In this document: piece after piece, positions 25,201 through 36,789 of the stretch
How the letters are laid out: every line of letters begins with the position of its first letter
Position numbering within the stretch: position 1 is the first letter of the stretch
Source of the DNA: Panagrolaimus kolymaensis
Lineage: Eukaryota > Nematoda > Chromadorea > Rhabditida > Panagrolaimidae
Reading direction: 5' to 3'
Assembly (NCBI GenBank): GCA_028622995.1
Contig: JAJQJQ010000049.1
Coordinates: 248,001-312,000 of the forward strand
Length of the DNA: 64,000 nt
Made by a program: the position numbers and the translations under genes
Notes under the pieces: model-generated
What the model saw: only the letters and a program-made list of their open reading frames with translations
Told to the model about the DNA's origin: nothing
Databases searched by the model: none

Positions 25201-26699
25201 TTAATGGATACTTGAATGGGCAAAAATATTCATTCGCAATTCAGCACGACGTTGATGGATTTTATTATGAATATATCGATCTACAGCTTCTTTGATTTCA
25301 GGTTGTAAAAATGTTTCACGTTTTTCTGGATCATGGAAGGTTTCTTTCATAGCCTAAAATATAGTCAATATAATAATGAAAAAAGTAATAACGTATGGAC
25401 CGGAAACAGTGTAGCACATCCATGACTAACAAGAGCTACAGCCGCCAAAGCAAAACTAACCTGTTGAAATTTGTTTTGAACTTTGACAATATCAAGGACA
25501 CTTTTAACAGGATCATCAGCAATACAGTTGTAAAAAGCAATAGTTTGTTGAGATTCGTTAACAGCGGCAATATGTTCTTGAAGTTTAGCATCTTCATCAG
25601 CAATCGCTTTTTCTAAGCTTTTCATATATTCAGAATCAAGAAATTTCACAGAATCATCGTACATAAGTTCAACTTCAACATCATAACAAGCAATCACAGG
25701 TTTAACAAAATCAGCATAACGAATAACATGGTTAAAGATAACAGGATGAGGTTGAAAAAGGAATGGATCAATTCTTATTGAAAGTTCTCTCATTGACATA
25801 CGTTTAGCATTGAAAATTTCGGTAAAATGTGCATCACAATTGATCATTTCTGGATCATTCTGGTCCTAAAACAAGAAAAAAAGTTATAAAACATCAAAAG
25901 GATGGAATGCAAAGTTTATAAGTAACACAATACAAAGCTTTATCATTGAAAGGTTGCTTTTGCATAAGTAAAAGAAAGGTTAGTTATAAAACAATCATGT
26001 TTTTAAGTTACATCAATGCAATAATATACGACGCTAGTAACATCATCAAAATCTAAGCATGGAAACAAAAGTGATGGCTAACTAGCTAACATAGTAATAC
26101 ATGCATAAAGCAATTCCAAAAGAACTTACTTGAAGTTTTTGTGAACGAATATATAAATTAGCAGCTTCAAGGATTTGAGTTTTTGTACCATAAGCAATAC
26201 CAAGAACTTTTGCCACAATAGGATGAAGACGAAATTTCTTACTTGCATAATCAATCCATAGTTCAATAGTACATGGAACATCGAAAGCGCCAGGCCTTTT
26301 AATAAAACATCCATCAGTAGCCTTTTGAGGATCACGTTTCCATTCAATCGTAGATTCTTTAGGACCATAAAAATTTTTATCCAATTCAATTCGCATATTT
26401 GTAAAGAAATCACTAAATTTCTTGTTGCTTTTGTTGCTGATAAGATTCGTTAACGTTGATAAATGAGATGGTGGAACATTTGCGTTACATTCTTCAACAA
26501 GGCGACCTTCAACTCGTAGTTCCCATTCAGATGTTCGAGATGATGATAGTGATTCTGGTGGAACATGATATTGATGAGAAATGAATATACGAAGTTTCTT
26601 TTTGATTGGTTGCTTTTCCATTTCTTCATATTTCATACGTTGAGAAGCTATTAGCACATCCAAACGTTTTTCAAGTTCTTTAGCCGGAAGATGTTCCAT
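25201..26699 (-). CDS. BAF60/SMARCD-type SWI/SNF subunit with SWIB domain
   Basis: Exons 26130-26699, 25461-25865 and 25201-25353 join in phase, giving 375 aa. The order matches SMARCD proteins: the LEKRLD helix, KKKLRIFISHQY, SEWELRVEGRLVEE, FFTNMRIELDKNFYGP, TIEWKRDP, and then the SWIB domain (VPCTIELWIDYASKKFRLHP, VAKVLGI, ILEAANLYIRSQKLQD), with MRELSIRI beyond. The C-terminus (AVDRYIHNKIHQRRAELRMN) aligns with the conserved family end. BAF60 proteins link transcription factors to the nuclear SWI/SNF remodelling complex. Compared with animal BAF60s of about 450-550 aa, the Pro/Gly-rich N-terminal region is missing. The ATG lies 12 nt after a TTTCAG acceptor, so the short start fits trans-splicing, though a missed upstream exon is possible. 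It is probably an ortholog of nematode swsn-2/ham-3-type genes. Confidence 0.92.
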
Positions 26700-26711
26700 G
26701 TTGATTTGAAT

Positions 26712-26717
26712 CTGAAA
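26712..26717 (-). promoter_or_regulatory. Probable trans-splice acceptor of the BAF60 gene
   Basis: TATTTTTCAG ends 12 nt before the start codon, and no coding exon is visible upstream. Confidence 0.45.
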
Positions 26718-27196
26718 AATATAGGAAGTAAGAGATAGAAAAAAACTGTTATTAACGATGGTTAATTAAAATTGGAGACACGCGGAAATTAGTAATAGTG
26801 ACTGTTCTTATTATTAATCTAACGAGAGAAAAAAATGTATGTAATAATTCACGAAGCAAAAAAAATGTTGCAAAAAAGAATTAGCTTCAAAAAAAACTAT
26901 AAAAGAATTTCGAAAGTGAGTGAAGAAAGCTGAATCAAAAAAAGAAAGTGTTACTTCGCTGCTCTCCACTTTTTTGTTGTTGCAGGACGCTTGCATTTTT
27001 AGAGTCAAACATCCTAAAAAAAAGTTTGCCTTCTTTCATTTCTGTTTCGTAGCTCTCAAAACAATAAAAAGAAAATGGTTTTAATTCATTTTTGCTTTAC
27101 AACAACAAAGCTAAATTGAAGTTTCAAAAAGTTTATTCATAAAATAAAAAAATACAAAGTAAATTCATTAGGCATTTTCCAATCGACATTTTGTTA

Positions 27197-29479
27197 TTAT
27201 CGTTTCTTATCAGCACCAAATACATCACCAGCAACACCAGCAAAAGTTTGATATTTAGGATCATTTGTTCCTGCACGTTTTAATTGATCAGCTGCTGGTG
27301 GAGCTTTAGGACCTCCGCCTTTCTTCTTGTCAGCACCAAATACATCGCCACCAATACCAGCTAACGTTTGATAATTCTTGTCGTTAGTTCCAACCTAAAA
27401 ATTAATACATTGTTAATGAAGAAGAAAAATGATAGTAAAACAAACCTTTTTGTTTTGTTCATGTGCTGGTGGAGCTTTAGGACCTCCGCCTTTCTTCTTG
27501 TCAGCACCAAATACATCGCCACCAATACCAGCTAAAGTTTGGTAATTCTTGTCGTTAGTTCCAACCTAAAAATTAATACGCTGTTAATGAAGAAGAAAAA
27601 TGACAGTAAAACAAACCTTTTTGTTTTGTTCATGTGCTGGTGGAGCTTTTGGACCTTTGCCTTCACGTTTACTTCCACACGCTGCACCTTTTTTATCAGG
27701 ACCAAAACAATCACCATCGATATTTGCAAGAGTTTGATATTTGGGATCATTTGTTCCAGCACGTTTTAGTTGATCAACAGGAGCTCGAGGTCCTCCACCA
27801 CCACCTCTTCCATCTTTTTTATCAGGACCAAATACATCACCACCAATGCCAGCTAAAGTTTGATAATTTCTGTCGTTAGTTCCAGCCTAAAATTTATTTC
27901 AGCTAGAATGATATAAAGCAAGAATTATGAACCTTTTTGTTTTGTTCATGTGCAGGTGGAGCTTTAGGTCCTTTGCCTTCACGTCGACTATTTCCTTTTT
28001 TATCTGGACCAAAGCAATCACCACCGAGATTTGCCAGCGTTTGATAATTTGGTGCATCTTGTTCTAAAACCAAGCAATCATTAGTTTGTTTGTTTAAAAA
28101 GTCAAACAACAAGAAACTTACTAACTACGCCACCTTTAGTTGGAGCTTTTGGACCTTTTACTTCACGTCGACTATCTCCTTTCTTATCAGCGCCAAAGCA
28201 ATCATCACCAAGGTTTGCAAGTGTTTGATAATTTGGTGCGTCATGTTCTAAAAATTTGCGATTAGTAAAAGAAAATAAAGAAGATAAGATACTTACTCAC
28301 AATACCGCCTTGAGTTGGAGCTTTTGGACCTCCACCACCTTTCTTATCTGCGCCAAAACAATCACCACCTATTCCAGCTAATGTTTGATAATTTGGTGCA
28401 TCATGAGCTGAAAATATTCAATCGACATAAGAAATTTGAGAGAGTATACAAAAACTCACCGACAATTCCACCTTTTTCAGGAGCGCGAAGAGCTCCACCT
28501 CCACCAGCTTTTTTGTCAGCTCCGAAGCAATCATCACCGAGATTTGCAAGAGTTTGGTAATTTGGAGCATCTTGATCTGAAAATTGAAGCAAAGTTTAGT
28601 TAAAAAGTTCAAACATTAAGAGCAAAAGTTAATGAGATAGCAAACAAGATAGTCGATGTTTATGTTAAATTTTGTTAATACAAATAGGCGAATGTAAAAC
28701 ATACTGACAATACCGCCTACTGAAGGAGCACGAGGACCTCCACCACCTCCAACAGCGCCACCAGGATTCTTATCTTCACCAAAACATTCTTGTCCCATTC
28801 CACAAAGAGTCTAAAACTTAGGTCCATTATAATAACATCTTAATATTCTTTAACTTTACTTGATAATTAAGTTCATCTTGAGCAACCATGCCGCCTTCAG
28901 CTGGTGGTCTTGGTCCATCATTAGGTATACCACCTCCAGGTTTGATTCCATTTGTACCAGGTTTATGTACATTGCCACCAGGAACCTATAAATACAAACA
29001 TATGTGAGGTGTGTTATCTTGCTTCATAGAAAAGAAGTGTAACATACTAAAGCTCCAGGTTTACCAGGTATTCCATTACCAACAGCTCCAACTTCATCTC
29101 GATTGTAAATATCATCTCGTGGTGCACCTTCAGCATTCTTTTCACTTTCATCCAAATTTGATGATGGTTCCATTTCATTTTGACTAACATTTTTAGGTGG
29201 AAAATATTTTTTACGACGATGTACAGGCTTCTAAAAAAACGACCATCAATCAAAACATAAAGTAATAACTAACTAACATACCCTTCTTTCACATAATACA
29301 ACTACACCAGTAATCAATGCCATAAAATAAGATAATCCAATAAAAAATATATACATTCCATAGCTAGACAAGTTATCTTTGATCCATGTTATCCAATTAT
29401 ATTCTTCATCTTCGTTGTTGTTGTTATTGTTATTGTTGATGAATGATAAAGTTTGATTCAGCGATGATGATGATGCCAT
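27197..29479 (-). CDS. Single-pass membrane protein with ten YQTL...FGxDKK repeats
   Basis: About eleven exons (first three 29282-29479, 29048-29230 and 28860-28985; last ending in TAA at 27197) encode roughly 550 aa. The N-terminus is Ser/Asn-rich, followed by one hydrophobic segment (GMYIFFIGLSYFMALITGVV) and a basic stretch (ERRKPVHRRKKYFPP), so the bulk is probably cytoplasmic. After an acidic and Gly/Pro-rich linker come ten repeats of 30-45 residues. Each has N/K-YQTLA-N/G-hydrophobic-x-x-D-C/V-FGxDKK, then a Gly-rich or Arg-rich spacer, KAP/RAP, and a closing GGIV or HEQNKK/QLKRAGTND. Most repeats are encoded by one exon each, with the same splice phase, so growth by exon duplication is likely. 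The two near-identical units at about 27345-27393 and 27447-27567 are the most recent. I do not recognise the family. The start was chosen at MASSSS because the upstream frame reads as low-complexity UTR. Confidence 0.8.
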
Positions 29480-29952
29480 TGAAGTTGTTTTCGTTGTTGA
29501 TGGCGGTGGCGGCGGAGTAAAAGAGTGAACAACGACGATAAAAAATGATGATGACAAAATGAAGAGAGAATGGCAAAACGCTGAAGAAGAAAAAAAGGAT
29601 GAATGAAAAAAAGAGTGGAAAATGAACGAATGAAAAAACGCGGTAAAATTTGCATGCCGCTTCAAGAATGGATGTTTCGTGTGAAAAATTTTTTTTAGCA
29701 GACTGCATGTTTTTGTCGGTGGATAAACTTGCAAGTTTCAACGCATTTGCAAATACCTAAAATTTGCTTCTTTTTTTGTATGTAAAAAAATAGGCGTGCA
29801 ATTTTTTTAAAGGAATTAACTTTCACATTTTTTTGATCATTCATTCACTTTTTATATTTCAGTTTGCTGCTTGCTGACGCTCAATCTCTGCTTTGTGTTC
29901 ATCTCTCATCCATTCTTCGTCGATTTGATCTTCATATTCTTCAATAATAGCT
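29480..29952. promoter_or_regulatory. Divergent promoter region
   Basis: The 473-bp gap separates the YQTL-repeat gene (minus) and membrane-protein copy A (plus), so both promoters must lie here. It contains a TATTTCAG acceptor at 29857-29862 for the plus-strand gene. No TATA box stands out in the A/T background. Confidence 0.5.
29857..29862 (+). promoter_or_regulatory. Probable trans-splice acceptor, copy A
   Basis: TATATTTCAG followed by TTTGCTG. The same acceptor and leader start occur before copy B and the frameshifted copy at 55521. Confidence 0.5.
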
Positions 29953-30542
29953 ATGATCGTTAATCAAAATCCTCCTCAACCTCGTATTCCTGATGAAATT
30001 GAACAACGTCTTGATGATCAAGTTAGAACCGCATATTCCAATTTTGAAACTTTTTTGTTCGTACATGCTGGCTCAAGGTTTACTTATCCAATTACTCTTG
30101 TTTACGTTATGGGATGGCTGAATTTTCAAATCCCTCCATTTTTTCATTATTATAATATGCTTATTGGATTGTATTGCTTATTCTTCATCTTTCTTCCAGT
30201 TATCGTTGTAATTTGTCTTGATCATAATTTTTCTATTATGAAAAATGATTGGGTTCAATATTATTTTGTTGTAGGTTAATTTTGTTTTATAATTATTTTT
30301 CCTTTTTATGCTCATTTTAGGCTGTTGAATGTGTTTATATTTTTATTAAACTTGTTCATTTACACCACCATGGAATTTTATTATCTTTCAACTTTTTTAT
30401 GGAAAAAGTCAATATTGTCGGAAGTGGTTTTATTTTATATCGATCTTATCAATGCTATCTCGCTTTAAAGAATTTGAAACAATATCAACATGGAACTCGT
30501 CATCGTATTTCAATCATGCCGAAAAATATCAAAGGTGCATAA
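29953..30542 (+). CDS. Small multi-pass membrane protein, copy A (unrecognised family)
   Basis: Exons 29953-30270 and 30321-30542 join in phase (donor GTAGGT, a slight departure from GTAAGT), giving 179 aa. The conserved N-terminus (NPPQPRIPDEIEQRLDDQV) is hydrophilic. About four hydrophobic segments follow (around FETFLFVHAG, ITLVYVMGWL, IGLYCLFFIFLPVIVVICL and VYIFIKLVHL). The protein ends in a conserved basic tail (LKNLKQYQHGTRHRIS...IKGA). It is about 50% identical by eye to copy B at 31471 and to the broken copy at 54929-55521. The family is not one I can name. The topology resembles small tetraspanin-like or DUF membrane proteins, but the cysteine pattern of tetraspanins is absent. AATAAA follows at 30592. 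Confidence 0.8.
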
Positions 30543-31386
30543 ATAGTTATTATTTCTCGTTATTGTGTGTATGTTTTTGTTGAGTTTATAAAATAAATAA
30601 ATGAATTTGCTTCTTTCTTTTCTCATTTTTTCTGCTTTTACCACTAAATTTTCTAAACATTTAACGAAAAACTTATTTATCTTCAGCCTATTTATATGAT
30701 TCTCAAAGACTTCGAGGTCTCATCGAGTTCTGATTATAGCTGCTTGCTCGTTTGCTTGTTTGTTTGTTGCCATCTCTTTCATCATTTCTTTTTGATCGCG
30801 AAAGATTTTTCACTTTTTTCTTACTTTTTCTATCGAAAAATTTCAACGTTGCTATTTGTGTTTTGTTTATGTTAAAAGTTTTAGTAAACTTTGATTTGTA
30901 AACAGTTATTAATAATGATTTATTTGGCTAATTGGAAAGTTGTGTAACTCGATTGGTAATAAAGAGCAATTGGGATTACTAAATATAAGTTTTTTTGTTT
31001 AAGTGATAATGTTATCTTTTGCTTTTTTTTCTTTGAGTTTTGTTGTTGCTTGCTGGTTTACTATGTTATAGGCTATCATTTTTCGGATATTTATAGTATG
31101 AATCATGGATGATTCTTGAATTGATATTATCATTGAGATCAAGAACCCGCAAATTTTCCTATGTTTCAAGATTTTCAATTTTTGTTATTCCATTTTGTGC
31201 GATTGAAAGTGTTTCCAAATTCATCATTGAATTCCATAAACTAACAACAACAATGACCATAATAAGCATATTTTTTCCTTATCATCGCAAAAATTAAAAA
31301 TTTCTAAATGTTTGTTTGTAAAAATATGCATGCAAATTTTTTAATGATTTCACTTTCTTCTTCTTTCTTTTCATTTCACTTTTACA
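30543..31386. other. Spacer between the tandem membrane-protein copies
   Basis: No gene seen. The 3' trailer of copy A (AAATAAATAAATGAATTTGCTTC) is repeated after copy B at about 32105. A degraded LRR-like stretch at 31120-31240 (INSLRSRTRKF-type reading) resembles the SDS22 exon at 33369-33550, suggesting a fragment copied from that gene. Confidence 0.5.
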
Positions 31387-31392
31387 TTTCAG
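31387..31392 (+). promoter_or_regulatory. Probable trans-splice acceptor, copy B
   Basis: TACATTTCAG followed by TTTGCTG, as in copy A. Confidence 0.5.
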
Positions 31393-31470
31393 TTTGCTGT
31401 TTGCTGCTTCCTAACGATCAATCTCTGCTTCTCTCATCTATCGTTGGTTTGATCCTTATATTTGGAAAAT

Positions 31471-32055
31471 ATGGCTATGATCGTTAATGGAAATCCTCAA
31501 CCTCTTGTTCCTGATGAAATTGAACAACGTCTTGAAAATCAAATCAATGAAGCAAATGGATGGCTTATCTCAGCTTTGTTAAGTTGTATTACTTTAAAAG
31601 TGATTACTGTTGTTCTTGCATACTCTATGGGATGTCTTGATATTCAAAATCCTACATTTTTTGATTATTACAATATGCTTATGGGATTCTATGGTTTATG
31701 TTTCATTTTGCTTCCAACTTTCATTGGTGTTTATCTTCAAGCTAATATGAATACTATGAAATACGCTATATATGTTTTTGTTGTAAGTTTATTTATTTTT
31801 TCAATTTCCTTCATAAATGCTTGTTTTTAGGCTTTTGATTTTGTTTTCCTTCCTATTGTACTTGTTCAATTATACTCAAATGGAACCACGCCAGCTATTG
31901 TCAATTCTTGTTACATGGGAAATCAAATTACTACATATGGTTTGGTTGTATATCATACTTATCAAGGGTATTTCGCTTCAAAGGATTTAAATAAATATCA
32001 ACATGGAACTCGTCATCATCTTTCTTTTATTCCAAATGGGATCAAAGGTGCTTAG
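31471..32055 (+). CDS. Small multi-pass membrane protein, copy B
   Basis: Exons 31471-31782 and 31831-32055 join in phase, giving 178 aa. The split is at the same codon (Val/Ala junction) as in copy A. It shares the IVNxNPQPxVPDEIEQRLxxQ start, four hydrophobic segments including FILLPTFIGVYL, the FFDYYNMLMG loop, and the NKYQHGTRHHLS...IKGA tail. The start at 31471 (MAMIVNG) is the first ATG after the acceptor at 31387-31392. Paralog of copy A in tandem; function unknown. Confidence 0.8.
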
Positions 32056-32403
32056 ATTATTTTTATTTATGATTGGTAATGTATGTATGTGTTTAGTTGT
32101 CTTAAAAATAAATAAATGAATTTGCTTCTATCTTTTTTGATTTTTGTTTTTTAACCACAAAATTTTGATAAACCAATAACAAAAAAATTATTCCTTTTCG
32201 ATCTTTATTTTTGCGAATTGTGAAAGTAATGCCCTCCAAAATAAATGAGAAGAAAAATGCATAATAATTTATTGATACTTTTTTATTTAGCCATTCACAA
32301 AAATTGATTACCAAAAAATCAAACCATTTTATTTTCCCAAATTTTAGATCAGCGAAAAGTTATTGTCTTTATTTTTATTCGTAGAATTTTTTCCTCTAAA
32401 AAA

Positions 32404-32671
32404 ATGCCAACTTTGATTCCTGAAATTCTTAGAGAAATTTTAAATGAAATTTTTATTATATCAAAAAATGATGAAAAAGATTTCGCTAAAAATATTACCA
32501 AATTTATGATTAGTGGAAAGCAAACCTTTGCTATTGCAGAAAAATATTTTTCTCATCATTCTTCGAAGTCCGCTTCAATATATAATTCGGTTTCAGAAAT
32601 TAATTTTGTAAGTCACAAAAAAATTTTTTTCTCATTACTTATTATGTTATTATATTTTTTTTTAGAGATAA
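32404..32671 (+). pseudogene. Truncated F-box-like remnant
   Basis: A 68-codon exon (32404-32607) starts MPTLIPEILREILNEIF, which resembles the first helix of F-box domains (LPxEILxEI), and continues in helical sequence. After a short intron, the next exon reads AGA TAA, a stop, inside an 11-bp tandem repeat. There is no further F-box body or target-binding region. It lies right at the edge of the duplicated SDS22 block and is missing from the second copy, so it looks like a gene cut off by the rearrangement. Confidence 0.45.
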
Positions 32672-32707
32672 ATGAAAGATAAATGAAAGATAAATGAAAG
32701 ATAAATG
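32667..32707. repeat. 11-bp tandem repeat (GATAAATGAAA)
   Basis: About 3.7 perfect copies in a row. The repeat sits close to the point where similarity to the inverted copy at 54.68 kb ends. Confidence 0.85.
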
Positions 32708-32759
32708 TAAACAGGCGCAAAAACAAACTTTGTTAACAATACTTTTTGCGATGATTTTA

Positions 32760-34560
32760 AGATATTGTAAAGTTCATCAACAATTCGTTGATCAAAAATG
32801 TGTGATTGTAAATATAAAAGTCACGTGTGAAAATATAGGCATAATTAATGGTTTTGCTGAAAACCCATTGACCTTTGCTTTTATTTTCCCTTTTTCAAAC
32901 AAAAAAAGCATATTTTTCTGTTTCTTTGAGAACAAAGAAAATTGTGTTTGGTTGCGCGCAAATTCAATAAACGAACTAATGACTTTCTTTACTCATTATA
33001 TTCTACAAACATATATTATAAAACAAAAGCAAAAACATTTGTTATAAAATACAATAAATCAAAGATTCAAATATTAAGATGATTCATTTGTCCAAAAAAG
33101 TTATCATTTTCATTTTCATTTGATGTTGGAGGAGCAAGTTGCCATGGATCACCTGAAATCCACCAAATAGGATAACTATCAAGTTGTTGAAGATTTGGTA
33201 AAACATTAAATATAATTTGACGATAATCTTTTTCCTTTGATAATTCGGTTCCTTCAATTGAGAGATGTTTGAGTTCGAATAAAGTTGAAAGTTCATGAAC
33301 AAGTTTTTCTGGAGTAAGATTCTAAAAAACACATATTTATAAGTTATTTGTCAAAAAAAGAAACTAACCTTAATTTTACGAATCCATAGTCGATTTAATT
33401 TCTTTAAACCTTTGAGATTTTCCAATTCATTAATTATATTATCATTGAGATCCAAAACCATCAAATTTTCAAATGTTTCAAGATTTTCAATTTTAGTGAT
33501 TCCATTTTGCGCAATTGAAAGCGTTTCCAAATTGATTAATGTTTCCAATCCTAAAAAACAACAAAAGTAAAAATAAGAAATATGAAAATGTCATTCTTCT
33601 GCCATTCATTAGTTTTTGTTTCTTTGTCCATTCTTCGCTTGCTTTTTTTACGATCTAATCAGCGTTTTTGACTTCTTTTGTTTCATTTCCCAAAAAGCAA
33701 AGGTTTTTTCTTTGTTTTTCTAGAAAACCTTTTCAACCCCAAAAAATAGCTTACCTTGAATTTGAGTTATAGCATTTGCAGGAAGATCCAAAACTTTCAA
33801 AGTTTTTGATAAACATTCAAGATTTTCAATAATTTTTATTTGATTGGCGCCCAAATGAAGTTCTTCCAAAATCCAGAGATTTTCAAGGTTTTCAATCTTT
33901 GAAATTCGATTATCCCCAAGTTCCAATACTTTGAGATTTTCAAGCTAAAAATAAATAAAGGATTAATGAGAAAACGTCTAAAAGTGACTTACCTTTTCCA
34001 AGTTTTCAATTTTCTTGATTTTGTTTCGACAAAGATAGAGTTTTTCCAAATTCTTTAAAGCATCCAAATTTTCCAATTTTTCTATTCGATTAAAACTTAA
34101 ATCCAAATATTTCAAATTTACCAAAGCTTCGAGATTTTCTATTTTTCCAATCTAAAACAAATATTTATTTTAAACTAAATATAAGAAAGAGACTTACTTG
34201 ATTATCATAAAGAATTAATTCATTTAAAGTTGGAATGAAAAGTCCATGAATTTTAGTTAAACGATTCCAACGCATATTTAATTTTAAAGCTTTTTTCAAA
34301 AAACTTAAATCTCCCATTTCAGTTAAACGTTTTCGAACGAGATCAATTTCTTTTGCATTTTCATCGATTTCAATGGTTTCCATTTCGCCTTCTCCACCAT
34401 CTTCTTCATTTTCTTCATTTGCCATTTCTTTCTTTGGATAAAAAAGTTGATTCACAGGAAGAAAAATAAAAGTTTGCAGAAAGCAGCAAAACTTACTTTT
34501 ACAAAAACAAAAAAATACTTTTGACTTTGACTTTTTGATTGAAGTAAAATAAATGGTAAT
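32760..34560. repeat. Left arm of inverted segmental duplication (SDS22 block)
   Basis: Read on the minus strand, the whole stretch matches 52851-54680 on the plus strand, covering 5' leader, five exons, four introns and at least 300 bp of 3' flank. The 204-nt intron at 33551-33754 appears identical to 53659-53862. Similarity continues beyond this arm as the related membrane-protein genes (A/B against the copy at 54929), in the same convergent arrangement. Confidence 0.9.
33067..34425 (-). CDS. SDS22-like protein phosphatase 1 regulatory LRR protein, copy 1
   Basis: Exons 34198-34425, 33993-34151, 33755-33944, 33369-33550 and 33067-33321 join in phase, giving 337 aa. After an acidic N-terminus (EENEEDGGEGE, METIEIDENAKEIDL), 22-residue leucine-rich repeats follow in the SDS22 class: LKYLDLSFNRIEKLENL, LEKLYLCRNKIKKIENL, LKVLELGDNRISKIENL, and so on. 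The protein ends in an LRR cap (LPNLQQLDSYPIWW). SDS22 (PPP1R7) binds and stabilises the catalytic subunit of protein phosphatase 1 in cytoplasm and nucleus; the usual length is about 340-360 aa. Differences from copy 2 are a shorter acidic stretch and a few substitutions (for example TELSKEKDYRQI against TQLSKEKDYRPI). It is convergent with the F-box remnant. Confidence 0.93.
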
Positions 34561-36789
34561 TTTCATTCGTTTCAAAAAGTTTGTTTTCTCTGGGAAAGTT
34601 TTGAACAAATGTTAGAAATTTTGCATAATAATATTTGAGGGATATATTAAAAATTTTTTTTGCTCTTTAAACCCTTTTTTTTATGCTTTTGGATTTTTAT
34701 TTAAATGTAAAAGGGTTTTCCTCATTTTGTTACTATATAAAGTTTATTCATTTTATACCATAAAAAATAATAGCATGAGAGATAAAAGTAAAGAACTGCT
34801 TTCGAGAGATATAAAAAACAATGTAAAAAGCGACGAGAGTGGATGCGGTTTTGTTATTTGTGTTTGAATTATTTTTGAAAGTACTTCTTTTTTTGTTTTG
34901 TTTAAACTCTAGAGAATAATAAAAAAGGTAAAAGGAATTTGGCAGAATTTAATTCAATTTTATAAAGAACAAAAACAATAGCAATTTAGATAATTGTTGA
35001 GAGATAAAAAAAAAAAGAAGTGAGAGACTTAAGAAATTTTTGTTTTTCGTGTTTTTGCTTTTTAGAAACATAAAACAAAAATTTATAAAAGAAAAAACTA
35101 CGATTTTTTAAGATTGAAAAGGAGAAATGAGAATTAAAACGGAGCAAATAATAATAAACCGTTCCATTTTAATAACAATGAACGGTACAACATAAAAATT
35201 ATTTTTTTAGAGTAAATCATCTAACTTTAAAACAGATAAAAAAAACCCAAAAAAAATAAACGATAGAGCTTTTATGAAACAAAATAAAATGAAATATGAA
35301 AAATCGATCCTTTCAACCATCAAAAAACAGGTATTTACTTCCATTTTTAACTTTGCCCATTGATTAATAAAGGATGCAACTCTCATATTTAAAACGTTTG
35401 TAAAATCTCTTTCGTTCGCTTTGCATAAAATTGATTTGCTAAACCAATAATTTTGCTGCATAAATTAACAAAAAGTTGTTAAGTTTCGTCAAAAAAATTT
35501 ATTTTTTCTTTTAATAATAAAAATAATAATAAAAACGAGGTTTTACAGTAGTAATTAAGAAAAAAATTAAAAATTAATAATGAGACAAGTAATAATAAAA
35601 AAAACTAAAATAAAAATTAAAAAAATTGGTGGTCTTAAAAAAAATCAAAAAAGAAGTAATTCTCAAAACAACAATGAATGAGAGTTTTTTACTTTTATTT
35701 TTTGTTTTCTCCGAAAAACTTTTTTTTGACCCGTGGTTTAAAAAAAAGAGTTACAAAACAAAAAGCGGCGACGACATACGAAAAAAAAAATTTAAAACTA
35801 TTTTAAAAAAAATTAATGAGAGAAAAAATGAGAGACAAAAAGACAAAAAAGATTTTTAAAAAAAAGATGGAAATTCTTCTGGTGTGGGATGGATTAAACT
35901 CATTTTCTTTTCTTTTATTTTGGCAGTTTAGTAGTTGTCTTCGGGAAGGAACTCAACTTTTAATAATTTCAGCAACAAACGAGAAGCTTTTACAATATTA
36001 TAAACCAGTAAAATAGTAAAAATAAATTTAGGGCTTTTTTAGATAGATAACAAACAAACAAAAAATTAGTTAAGTATTGTAGCTTTTTTTTAAATTTAAA
36101 AATGACAAAACAAAAAATAGGGTATTGTTTCGCCATTGAAAGCCGAAGCAGCATCAAGGAATGATGGTATCTGAGCCATTTATCTTTTTATGGTTTCGAA
36201 TACCTTAAGCATCAAGAGCTTTCTTTTAACAACACAACAACAAAAAGAAACGCAGAAGCAGGATTAAAAAAAATGAAATTGGAATGATGGTGGAAAGTAA
36301 AATAGAAAAAAAGACTAAAACAAAGGCACCTAAGTGAAGGGGAGAATAAGAAAGAAAAACCTAACAACCGAAAAAATGAAAAGTTATAATAATGCCGCTT
36401 TTTCCTCCAATTTTTGTTATTCTTTTCTTTTTTGCCCACACCAAGAAGATTTTTAGAAGACTTTATAGATAGAAAAAATACATATAAAAACAAAGATGAA
36501 AAATTATTATAATAATATTACGATGAACAAAGATAAAAGAGAGACACATAATTAAAGAAACAAAATAAACAAAGTAAAAAAATAATATGAACCTAATATT
36601 AATATATTTAACAATATAAAAGAACATTCTACTATGGTTTCTTAACACACTAATATTAATTAATAATGATTGAAAAAGAGAAAAAATGCATCTTTCAACA
36701 ACTTCTTGTTCTTTTCAAAATAATTTTGTTTTGATGATGGTTGATAATGGAAAAATGATGATGTTGAGAATTCAAATATTGAATGATGA
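34561..36789. other. Intergenic, no supported gene
   Basis: A/T-rich spacer beyond the duplication arm, with only low-complexity frames. The stretch 36650-36789 probably holds the 3'UTR of the Na+/K+-ATPase beta gene. Confidence 0.5.

Noticed and set aside
29480..29734. N-terminal extension of the YQTL-repeat protein
   Set aside because: Open but made of Phe/Ser/His and poly-Pro low complexity; it reads as 5'UTR.
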